Below are positions 56,710 through 64,000 of a DNA stretch of 64,000 bases, one piece after another. Source of the DNA: Rhodocyclaceae bacterium (GTDB taxonomy: Bacteria > Pseudomonadota > Gammaproteobacteria > Burkholderiales > Rhodocyclaceae). The DNA is taken from the NCBI GenBank assembly GCA_013791905.1, contig VMSX01000030.1, positions 352,741-416,740 of the forward strand, given 5' to 3'. The position numbers were made by a program, and so were the translations under genes. The notes under the pieces are model-generated. The model saw only the letters and a program-made list of their open reading frames with translations, ran no database searches and was not told where the DNA came from. Numbering within the stretch: the first letter of the stretch is position 1; each line of letters opens with the position of its first letter.

Positions 56710-57723
56710 ATGAGATTCTTACGGCAGGTGATGTTCCTGTGCATGCTGGCTGGCGCGGCCGGGATGGCTTTCGCGCAGATGGCTCCGGCAAGTCAGAAAC
56801 CGGTGGTAAAGGATCTGTTCATGAAGGACGATGCGCGCTGCACGACCTGTCACGACGAAGCCGACGATCCGCGCATGCTCCATATCGGCAAGACGCGCCA
56901 TGGCGTCAAGGCTGATGGTCGCGGCCCCACCTGCACTTCGTGTCACGGCTTCAGCGAAGAGCACGTCGTCAATTCCAAGAAGCTCAAGGACCGCCCCAAG
57001 CCCGACCTGACTTTTGAGGGGCAGCTCCTCAAGGTGCCTGCCGACAACCGGGTGGACTTTTTCTTCGGTCAGCAAGGCAAGAAAACCGATACACCGGTGG
57101 TTGACCGCAACAAGGCCTGCCTGACCTGCCACCAGGGCGGTAACCGCATCAGCTGGCAGTCAAGCACCCACGCCAATCGCGACGTCGCCTGCACCTCATG
57201 CCACAAGATCCACAACCCCGCCGGCGACACCGTGCGCGACAAGGCAGTACAAACCGAGCTGTGCTACACCTGCCACAAGGAACAACGCACGCAGTTCAAC
57301 AAACCTTCGCATCACCCGGTGCCGGAAGGCAAGATGGCCTGCTCTTCCTGCCACAACGTCCATGGCGACAATCCCAAACAACTTTTGAAGAGCAGCACCA
57401 ATGACACCTGCTACTCCTGCCACATGGAAAAACGCGGGCCATTCGTGCACAACCACCAGCCGGTAGCGGAAGACTGCGGCATTTGCCATAACGCACACGG
57501 GACGACGGTTCCCAATCTGCTCAAGTCGAGGTCACCGTTCCTTTGTCAGGAGTGCCATTCATCCGGTTCCCATCGCCTGCAAGCAGCTGGTCTGCCCGCG
57601 ACCGGTCAGACTAGTTCGGCGCTGACAGGCACGGTGGGCAGAGGTTGCCTTAACTGCCACACCAACATCCACGGGGGAAATAGCACCATCAACAACATAA
57701 CCGCCGGACGTTTCCGTCGTTGA
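56710..57723 (+). CDS. Decaheme periplasmic c-type cytochrome (MtrA/DmsE family)
   Basis: 337 residues from the ATG at 56710 (GAGAGGGA site); the longer frame lacks a leader. A signal peptide covers about residues 1-22. Ten CxxCH motifs (CTTCH, CTSCH, CLTCH, CTSCH, CYTCH, CSSCH, CYSCH, CGICH, CQECH, CLNCH) define a decaheme cytochrome of the MtrA/MtoA/PioA group. It inserts in the outer membrane porin MtrB and carries electrons across the outer membrane. Direction (metal reduction or iron oxidation) cannot be read. First gene of a sigma-54-type operon. Confidence 0.95.
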   Translation: MRFLRQVMFLCMLAGAAGMAFAQMAPASQKPVVKDLFMKDDARCTTCHDEADDPRMLHIGKTRHGVKADGRGPTCTSCHGFSEEHVVNSKKLKDRPKPDLTFEGQLLKVPADNRVDFFFGQQGKKTDTPVVDRNKACLTCHQGGNRISWQSSTHANRDVACTSCHKIHNPAGDTVRDKAVQTELCYTCHKEQRTQFNKPSHHPVPEGKMACSSCHNVHGDNPKQLLKSSTNDTCYSCHMEKRGPFVHNHQPVAEDCGICHNAHGTTVPNLLKSRSPFLCQECHSSGSHRLQAAGLPATGQTSSALTGTVGRGCLNCHTNIHGGNSTINNITAGRFRR

Positions 57724-57746
57724 TCGGGACAAAGGGGAAAACTATC

Positions 57747-59843
57747 ATGAGCAATAATATGAAACAGAGTTTCAGGATGACGGCGCTGGCCGCCGCTTTG
57801 GCAGCCAGTTACGGCACGGCGCTGGCCGCCGCAGACGACGACGAAAAAGCGGCATTGGCTGCCGTTGCCGCAGAAGTCAGCCGGCTCACCACACCGGAGA
57901 GTTCGATTTCCGTCGGTATCGGCAACTGGTCGGGTAATCGCCATCAACAAGGCATCTATGATGGGATGCGTGATGGCAAGACCTATGGCCTGTTGGACCT
58001 CACCCTCGTCAAGCGCGACAACACGACCGGCACCTGGCTCTCGCTGGATGGCCGCAACCTCGGGCTTGAGACACCCGAACTCAGTGCCGAGTGGCTGCGC
58101 CAAGGCGATATTGGCGTCTCCCTGGATTACAGTCGCATCCAGCGCGACAACCCGCTGACCTTCACAACCGGCCTGCAAGGTATTGGCACAACAACCCAGG
58201 TCCTCAGCGGCGCTGGAGGCAACTTCTTGCCAAGTAGGGAAGTCAGCCTCGGCACGACGCGGGAACTTGCTCAGCTGGGGCTTTACAAGAACATCATGCC
58301 CAACCTCGACTTCAAGGTCAGCTTCAAGAATGAAACGAAGGAAGGCACGCGTCAGTGGGGATTGGGCAGCAATGCCTACTTCATGGTGGAGCCGATCGAT
58401 AGCACCACCCGGCAACTGGAGATGACCCTCAACTATGTGGGCGAACGATTGCAAATGTCGGGCGGATATTACGGCAGCTGGTACAGCAACGCCAACACGC
58501 AGGTTTCTGGTTATACCAATGGCCTAGCAGCTAGCACTACCACAACGCTATCGCTCCCGCTTGGCAACCAGGCTCATCAACTCTTCCTTAATAGCGGCTA
58601 CGCATTCACCCCGACGACCCGCGGCACGTTCAAGTTGTCCTATGGCAAGGCAACACAGGATGAGAATCTGCCAATCGATCCGTATAACGCCCCCCTTGCA
58701 GGTTCTCCGTCGCGGCTGGACGGTCGGATTGATACTACCTTGGCTGAGGTCGGTCTTACTTCGCGCCCACTGCCCAAGCTCTCCCTGATAGCCAACCTTC
58801 GCTATCACGACGTCAGCGACAAGACGCCAATCGCGCAGTTTATTACTATTACCTCCCCGGCCTATAACACCCCGCACTCGTACACCAAGAAGTCCGGAAA
58901 ACTCGAAGCCAACTACCGCCTGCCACAGCAGTTCAATGTCATAGGCGGCGTTGAAATCAACAATCAGGATCGTTCCGTACCCACTCTCGGCACCCTTTTC
59001 GTTCCCTACCGCGTCAAATTGGATGAAACGACTTATCGTGTGCAACTGCGTCGTTCGCTTTCGGACACAATCAATGGGTCTTTGGCTTATCTGAACAGCG
59101 ATCGTCGTGGCCCTGGTTACGTCTTGACCAACAACTCCACAGCTGACTCCATCAATCCGATACACATTTCCGATCGCAAACGGGAAAAATGGCGTGCAAT
59201 GCTCGACTGGTCCCCGACGGAGCGACTGTCGTTCCAGTTTGCGATTGATCAGGCACAGGATAAATATGGCCCTTCGAATCGGCCTTATGGTCTTAAAGAT
59301 GGCAGCGCAGACATTTATACGATCGACGCAAATTACACCGTGAACGACAACTGGCAGGTCTCCGGCTGGTATACACGTGACGATACCAAGGCAAGAGATC
59401 TGGGCGCACTGACCACCACGGCGCCCATTCCGACAAGAGAGGCTCAGTTGCGTGAAGTTGGCGATTCGTTCGGCTTTGGCTTGCGCGGTCGACCCAGCGC
59501 CAAACTGCAGGTTGGCGCAAACCTGGAATGGATGAAGAGCGTCAGCCAGTATCCGCAGGCTCTGACAGTTCCTATAGTTTCTACACTGACACCATTGGCA
59601 GACATCCATAACAAGATGACCCGGCTGAAGCTCTTTGCCGACTACGCAATGGACAAGCACGCCAACCTTCGTTTCGAAATGATCCATGAGCGCTGGCAGA
59701 CTGACGACTGGACCTGGTCGTTCAGCAACGGTGCGCCTTTCCGCTTTGGCGTGACGGGGAACACAACCGACGGCACCGTCGTGACAGCGAGCCCGAAGCA
59801 AATCGTCAATTTCGTTGGCGCGCGCTACATCTACAAGTTCTAA
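57747..59843 (+). CDS. MtrB/PioB-family outer membrane porin
   Basis: 698 residues from the ATG at 57747 (AAAGGGGAAA site). A signal peptide covers about residues 1-28. The rest is a large beta-barrel pattern of alternating residues with Tyr/Trp/Phe girdles, ending YIYKF. It is the sheath for the decaheme cytochrome. There is no cysteine in the protein, so the N-terminal CxxC reported for Shewanella MtrB is absent. 23 bases separate it from the cytochrome gene. A strong hairpin follows its stop. Confidence 0.93.
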   Translation: MSNNMKQSFRMTALAAALAASYGTALAAADDDEKAALAAVAAEVSRLTTPESSISVGIGNWSGNRHQQGIYDGMRDGKTYGLLDLTLVKRDNTTGTWLSLDGRNLGLETPELSAEWLRQGDIGVSLDYSRIQRDNPLTFTTGLQGIGTTTQVLSGAGGNFLPSREVSLGTTRELAQLGLYKNIMPNLDFKVSFKNETKEGTRQWGLGSNAYFMVEPIDSTTRQLEMTLNYVGERLQMSGGYYGSWYSNANTQVSGYTNGLAASTTTTLSLPLGNQAHQLFLNSGYAFTPTTRGTFKLSYGKATQDENLPIDPYNAPLAGSPSRLDGRIDTTLAEVGLTSRPLPKLSLIANLRYHDVSDKTPIAQFITITSPAYNTPHSYTKKSGKLEANYRLPQQFNVIGGVEINNQDRSVPTLGTLFVPYRVKLDETTYRVQLRRSLSDTINGSLAYLNSDRRGPGYVLTNNSTADSINPIHISDRKREKWRAMLDWSPTERLSFQFAIDQAQDKYGPSNRPYGLKDGSADIYTIDANYTVNDNWQVSGWYTRDDTKARDLGALTTTAPIPTREAQLREVGDSFGFGLRGRPSAKLQVGANLEWMKSVSQYPQALTVPIVSTLTPLADIHNKMTRLKLFADYAMDKHANLRFEMIHERWQTDDWTWSFSNGAPFRFGVTGNTTDGTVVTASPKQIVNFVGARYIYKF

Positions 59844-59884
59844 AAGATTGCCCGCTAGCCAGAATGGCAATCGCATCAAATTCA

Positions 59885-59907
59885 GGGCGGCGCGAGCCGC
59901 CCTTTTT
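59885..59907 (+). terminator. Intra-operon terminator with GCGA loop
   Basis: Perfect seven-base stem GGGCGGC / GCCGCCC, GNRA-type loop GCGA, then five T. It lies between the porin and the c-b fusion gene, so it may lower expression of the latter or separate two units. Confidence 0.82.
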
Positions 59908-59928
59908 CTATGTCCGGCAGGTATCCCC

Positions 59929-61947
59929 ATGCGCATAACCACCTCAATCATTCATTACTGTTCAACTTTGCTATCGGCACTGCCGACCCGGTTGATCACC
60001 GGCTTCTGCGTGCTGTTCGCCGTAACGGCGAGCCCTGCGGCACTGGCCGTGCCAGCCAGCCCCGCCACCCTCGACAACGCCACCTGCCTGAGCTGCCACG
60101 ATGGCAAGCAAGGCAAGCTGGAGGCGACGGCTTCAGACGGTGAGAAGCGCCGGCTGCGCGATGTCCACGCCGCCAAATTTGGCCAGAGCGTCCATGCCAA
60201 AATGGAATGCGTCGCCTGCCACACCGACATCACCGACAACACCAGCCCGCACCGCAAGGGCACCACCAAGGCGCTGGATTGCGCACAGTGCCATCAGACC
60301 CTGTGGGACAAGGCGAAGCAGGCCGGCACGGCCACCAAGTCGTCGCGGCTGGAGGTGGTGGCGAGGAATATCGAGGCATACCAGCAATCGTTCCATGCCC
60401 GCCCGGACAAGGAAAATCCGGCGGTGCCCATGGCTACCTGCACCCAGTGCCACGACACGCATGCCTTCAACGTGCCGGCCGACAAGCAGAGTCCGCAATA
60501 CGCGGCATGGCGCAAGGAGGTTCCCGCCCTGTGCGGAACCTGCCACGAGGAGCAACTCGAAACGTTTGCAGCTTCGGTGCATGGCATCGAAGTCCTCGAC
60601 AAGGACAACGCCAAGGCGGCCATCTGCACAAGTTGCCACACCAACCACGAAATCACCAGCAGTTCGCTGGTCTCGTTCAAGTTACTCAACAACGAGGATT
60701 GCGGTGGCTGTCACAAGGAAAACCTGAAGTCATACCGTGACACCTACCACGGCAAGGTCACCAAGCTGGGTTATGTTGCCACGGCAAAATGTTACGATTG
60801 CCACGGCAGCCACGCGGTGCTGGGGGCGAAGGATCCTGCCTCCAAGGTGCATCCCGACAATCTCCTGAAGACCTGCAAGCAGTGCCATGACGGCAAAAAA
60901 CGGCCGCTGGCCTCCGCCGGTTTCGTCTCCTTTGCGCCCCATGCCAACAGCAATGATTTCGCCAGGTATCCGCAAATGTGGATCGCCACGAAGTCAATGA
61001 TTGCCTTGCTGATCGGCGTATTCGCCTTCTTCTGGCTGCATTCCGGCTTGTGGTATCACCGCGAATGGAAAGATCGACAGGAAGGAAAGACCGTGCCGCA
61101 TGTGCGCACCGATGCCCTGCCGCAAGAACACAAGCACTTCGAGCGCTTCACTGTTGGCTGGCGCGTCGCCCATCTGGCCTTTGCCCTGACCACCATGACG
61201 CTGGTGCTGACCGGCATCACGGTGCTCTTCTCGGGCGCCACCTGGGCGCCAGGAGTTGCCAAAATGGTGGGGGGCAGCGTCAACCTGGCCCTGATCCATC
61301 GCATCGCCGCCGCCATCTTCGTCAGCATCTTCTTCATCCACTTCGTCTATGTGATGCAGCGCCTGCTGCGCGACAAAGACTTCCACTGGTTCGGCCCCGA
61401 CTCGCTGGTGCCCAACTGGAAGGACCTCGACGACATGGTGGGGATGTTCAAGTGGTTCTTCGGCAAGGGCCCGAAACCGCGCTTCGACCGCTGGACCTAC
61501 TTCGAGAAGTTCGATTACTGGGCCGTGTTCTGGGGTGTCAGCATCATTGGCGGCAGTGGCCTAATGCTCGCCCTGCCCCACGTCACCGCGAGCTATCTGC
61601 CCGGCTGGGTGCTCAACGTCGCTACCGTCGTGCATGGCGAAGAAGCCTTCCTGGCGGCCGTGTTCCTCTTCACGGTGCATTTCTTCAACAACCACTTCCG
61701 CCCCGAGAAGATGCCGCCGCCGGACATCGTGATGTTCACTGGTACCCAATCGCTCGAAGAGTTCCGCCACGAGCATCCGGCCCAGTATCAACGGCTGGTG
61801 GATGCGGGCGAACTGGACAAATATCTGGTGGATGCGCCGTCGCGGCCGATGCGACTGGGCGCGAAGATCCTCGGCCTGTCACTGATCGCCATTGGCCTGA
61901 CCCTGCTGGTGCTGATCGGCATCGGCTTCTTTGGCGGGGGCGGCTGA
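59929..61947 (+). CDS. Nine-heme cytochrome c fused to cytochrome b (CbcL-like)
   Basis: 672 residues from the ATG at 59929. A signal/anchor covers about 18-42. The periplasmic part (about 50-325) has nine CxxCH motifs (CLSCH, CVACH, CAQCH, CTQCH, CGTCH, CTSCH, CGGCH, CYDCH, CKQCH). The C-terminal half (about 345-670) has several membrane helices with paired His (VAHLAF, LIHRIAA, FFIHFVYV, FTVHFFNNHF), as in diheme b-type quinol oxidoreductases. The same nine-c plus b layout is known for Geobacter CbcL. It would link the quinone pool to the periplasmic MtrA. The family name is by architecture. Confidence 0.88.
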   Translation: MRITTSIIHYCSTLLSALPTRLITGFCVLFAVTASPAALAVPASPATLDNATCLSCHDGKQGKLEATASDGEKRRLRDVHAAKFGQSVHAKMECVACHTDITDNTSPHRKGTTKALDCAQCHQTLWDKAKQAGTATKSSRLEVVARNIEAYQQSFHARPDKENPAVPMATCTQCHDTHAFNVPADKQSPQYAAWRKEVPALCGTCHEEQLETFAASVHGIEVLDKDNAKAAICTSCHTNHEITSSSLVSFKLLNNEDCGGCHKENLKSYRDTYHGKVTKLGYVATAKCYDCHGSHAVLGAKDPASKVHPDNLLKTCKQCHDGKKRPLASAGFVSFAPHANSNDFARYPQMWIATKSMIALLIGVFAFFWLHSGLWYHREWKDRQEGKTVPHVRTDALPQEHKHFERFTVGWRVAHLAFALTTMTLVLTGITVLFSGATWAPGVAKMVGGSVNLALIHRIAAAIFVSIFFIHFVYVMQRLLRDKDFHWFGPDSLVPNWKDLDDMVGMFKWFFGKGPKPRFDRWTYFEKFDYWAVFWGVSIIGGSGLMLALPHVTASYLPGWVLNVATVVHGEEAFLAAVFLFTVHFFNNHFRPEKMPPPDIVMFTGTQSLEEFRHEHPAQYQRLVDAGELDKYLVDAPSRPMRLGAKILGLSLIAIGLTLLVLIGIGFFGGGG

Positions 61948-61960
61948 GCTACTGATTGAT

Positions 61961-62032
61961 TCCTCACCCCGGCGCAGGCCGGGGTCCAGGGATTTTGACT
62001 CTCCTGGATTCCGGCTTCCGTCCGAATGACGG
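61961..62032. repeat. REP-like palindromic intergenic repeat
   Basis: CCCCGGC / GCCGGGG hairpin (61967-61984), a TCCAGG / CCTGGA pair, then ATTCCGGCTTCCG and GAATGACGG. This is the style of the common ATTCCGG…GAATGACGG intergenic repeats. It lies between convergent genes and may end transcription. Confidence 0.65.
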
Positions 62033-62051
62033 CAGTTTGTTTAGTCCAGGT

Positions 62052-64000
62052 TCAGCGTTTCAGTTTGGCAAACGCGGCCGCCATTGTGCCTGTTGGTTCG
62101 GGCTGGCGTTGGCTGGGGCGCGGTGCTGTGGCTGGCGCCGTCCCAGATTTACGCGGCGTGTCGGCTGACGCCGTCCCGCCAGCGCCGACTTTTGTTTTGC
62201 GTGCTGCCTCGTCGGTCAGGCGCATGGTCAGCGCGATGCGCTTGCGGGGAAGATCGACTTCCAGCACTTTCACCTTCACCACGTCGCCAGCTTTGACGAC
62301 GGTGTGCGGATCCTTGACGAAGGTATTCGCGAGTGCCGAGATATGCACCAGACCGTCCTGATGCACGCCAATGTCGACAAAAGCACCGAAGTTGGTGACG
62401 TTGGTGACCACGCCTTCGAGTTGCATGCCCGGTTCAAGATCCTTGAGTGTCTCGACGCCGTCACGGAATGACGCTGCCTTGAATTCCGGGCGCGGGTCGC
62501 GGCCAGGTTTTTCGAGTTCCTTGAGGATGTCCTGCACGGTGGGCAGGCCGAAACGCGCATCGGTATACTTTTCAGCTTGCAGGGCACGCACCGCGCGGCC
62601 GTCGCCAATCAGTTCCTGCACGCCCTTTTTGATGTCGGCGAGGATGCGCTCCACCACCGGGTAGGCCTCCGGATGCACAGATGAAGCATCAAGCGGATTT
62701 TCTCCGCCATTGACGCGCAGGAAACCCGCCGCAAGTTCAAAGGTCTTGTCGCCGAGGCGCGGCACTTTCATCAGCGCGGCACGCGAGGCAAAGGCGCCGT
62801 TGCTGTCACGGTGGCTGACGATGTTCGCTGCAAGTGTGCCGTTGAGACCCGAGATGCGCGCCAGCAGCGCCGCCGAAGCGGTATTCACATCGACGCCGAC
62901 CGAATTCACGCAGTCTTCGACCACGGCATCGAGGCTCCGCGCCAGCTTGCTTTGATTGACATCGTGCTGGTACTGGCCGACGCCGATACTCTTGGGGTCG
63001 ATCTTGACCAGTTCCGCCAGTGGGTCTTGCAGACGGCGGGCGATCGAGACGGCCCCGCGCAGGGTGACATCGAGATCGGGAAATTCGCGTGCCGCCAGTT
63101 CCGAAGCCGAATACACCGATGCGCCGGCTTCCGATACGACGATCTTGGTCAGCTTCAGTTCAGGATGCTGCTTCATCAGGTCGCCCGCCAGCTTGTCGGT
63201 TTCACGGCTGGCCGTGCCGTTGCCGATGGCGATCAGTGCCGCACCATGCTTTTGCGCCATGCGCTGCAGCGCATGCAGGCTGCCGTCCCAGTCACGGCGC
63301 GGTTCGTGCGGATAAAGCGTGGCGGTTTCCAGCAGCTTGCCGGTGGCATCGACGACGGCAGCCTTGACGCCGGTGCGGATGCCCGGATCGAGCCCGATCA
63401 CCGTCTTCGGCCCGGCCGGCGCGGCGAGCAGCAGATCGTGCAGATTGCGCGCAAAGACGCGGATCGCTTCGGCCTCGGCACGTTCGCGCAGCGCCCCCAT
63501 CAACTCGGTTTCGAGATGCAGCGAGAGCTTGACCAGCCAGGCCCAGCGCGCGGTTTCCGCCAGCCAGGCATCGGCCGCCCTACCCTGTTCCCGGATGCCG
63601 ACATGGCCGGCAACCATGGCGATGCACGGCGAAGGCTCGGGCGGATCGCGCAGTTCGGCTTCGGTCTTCAGTGACACGCGCAGCACGTCTTCATTGCGGC
63701 CGCGGAACATCGCCAGCGCCCGATGCGAAGGCACCGACTTGAGCGGCTCGCGGAAATCGAACCAGTCGCGGAATTTCGCGCCGTCCTGCTCTTTCCCGGT
63801 GACTACGGTGGACACGATCAGCGCATGTTCGTTGAGATGGTTGCGCAATTTTTCCAGCAGTGCGGCATCCTCGGCAAACCGTTCCATCAGGATCTGCCGT
63901 GCGCCTTCGAGCGCGGCCTTTACGTCGGGCACATGCTTCTCGGGCGGCTCTTTTTCCAGATTCACATAGCGCGCCGCTTCGGCTTCGGGCTGCAATGTCG
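62052..64000 (-). CDS. tex: Transcription accessory protein Tex, N-terminus outside window
   Basis: At least 647 residues are visible of a family usually near 770. An RNase H-like YqgF domain ([19 protein letters not shown]) and the helix-hairpin-helix region ([20 protein letters not shown]) are followed by a C-terminal S1 RNA-binding domain ([30 protein letters not shown]). The tail after the S1 domain is low-complexity, and part of it ([12 protein letters not shown]) is encoded by copy 5 of the 27-bp repeat. It is convergent with the cytochrome operon. Confidence 0.95.
   Translation of the reverse strand, partial: TLQPEAEAARYVNLEKEPPEKHVPDVKAALEGARQILMERFAEDAALLEKLRNHLNEHALIVSTVVTGKEQDGAKFRDWFDFREPLKSVPSHRALAMFRGRNEDVLRVSLKTEAELRDPPEPSPCIAMVAGHVGIREQGRAADAWLAETARWAWLVKLSLHLETELMGALRERAEAEAIRVFARNLHDLLLAAPAGPKTVIGLDPGIRTGVKAAVVDATGKLLETATLYPHEPRRDWDGSLHALQRMAQKHGAALIAIGNGTASRETDKLAGDLMKQHPELKLTKIVVSEAGASVYSASELAAREFPDLDVTLRGAVSIARRLQDPLAELVKIDPKSIGVGQYQHDVNQSKLARSLDAVVEDCVNSVGVDVNTASAALLARISGLNGTLAANIVSHRDSNGAFASRAALMKVPRLGDKTFELAAGFLRVNGGENPLDASSVHPEAYPVVERILADIKKGVQELIGDGRAVRALQAEKYTDARFGLPTVQDILKELEKPGRDPRPEFKAASFRDGVETLKDLEPGMQLEGVVTNVTNFGAFVDIGVHQDGLVHISALANTFVKDPHTVVKAGDVVKVKVLEVDLPRKRIALTMRLTDEAARKTKVGAGGTASADTPRKSGTAPATAPRPSQRQPEPTGTMAAAFAKLKR
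62169..62194 (+). repeat. Dispersed repeat, copy 5 (inside tex)
   Basis: 26 bases identical to the reference copy at 46126-46151; the final C is replaced by T. It encodes KVGAGGTA on the minus strand in the low-complexity tail of Tex. Confidence 0.62.

Overview
The window reads as the chromosome of a betaproteobacterium, probably Rhodocyclales-like. This is inferred from the gene orders recN-nadK / hrcA-hemH, hfq-hflX-hflK-hflC-DUF2065-hisZ-purA and grpE-dnaK-dnaJ, a PEP-CTERM protein, GC-rich codon use and Mtr-type cytochromes. No organism name can be read from the sequence.

Layout. (1) 1-3896: an envelope oxidative-damage locus. The leftward operon msrB-msrA-DUF1223-cytochrome b561 faces a rightward ECF sigma / NrsF-type anti-sigma pair, and the spacer holds two divergent exact copies of GTAACC-N16-CGAA. 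(2) 3939-12612: an adenylate-forming ligase, lapA, a patatin lipoprotein, a REC-GGDEF diguanylate cyclase, recN, nadK and an orphan N6-adenine methyltransferase. (3) 12741-19390: hrcA-hemH-bioA-bioF-bioH-bioC-bioD, tightly packed. (4) 19391-24992: a lone PEP-CTERM protein, then grpE and dnaK, each behind a heat-shock-type promoter, then dnaJ. (5) 25070-31583: transaldolase, phosphoketolase, DUF1622 protein and PEP synthase. (6) 31664-44631: a ~13 kb integrative mobilizable element in tRNA-His, bounded by a perfect 52-bp direct repeat. It carries a tyrosine integrase, DUF1640 protein, small unknown genes, MOBP-type relaxase and MobC, an R388 Stb-like trio, TrbJ, a small lipoprotein, TrbL, a possible replication protein and an AlpA-like regulator. 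(7) 44585-44904: tRNA-His, tRNA-Arg and tRNA-Pro. (8) 44989-52443: two small envelope proteins, then the hfq-to-purA operon. (9) 52621-61947: a PhnD-like binding protein, sensor kinase and sigma-54 regulator, divergent from a decaheme MtrA-like cytochrome, an MtrB/PioB porin and a nine-heme c / cytochrome b fusion. The last protein resembles Geobacter CbcL in architecture. (10) 62052-64000: tex, truncated by the window edge.

Most notable points. The mobile element has only TrbJ, a TrbK-position lipoprotein and TrbL from a mating-pair apparatus, which suggests that it modifies a helper's secretion system. TrbJ and the lipoprotein end in nearly the same peptide, kept by synonymous substitutions. 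The MtrAB locus has a plausible -24/-12 promoter and two dyads linking it to the adjacent sigma-54 regulator, and the quinone-side partner is a c-b fusion rather than CymA. The two sigma-F-like boxes define a small stress regulon. A 27-bp sequence recurs five times in the host chromosome, inside genes and between them.
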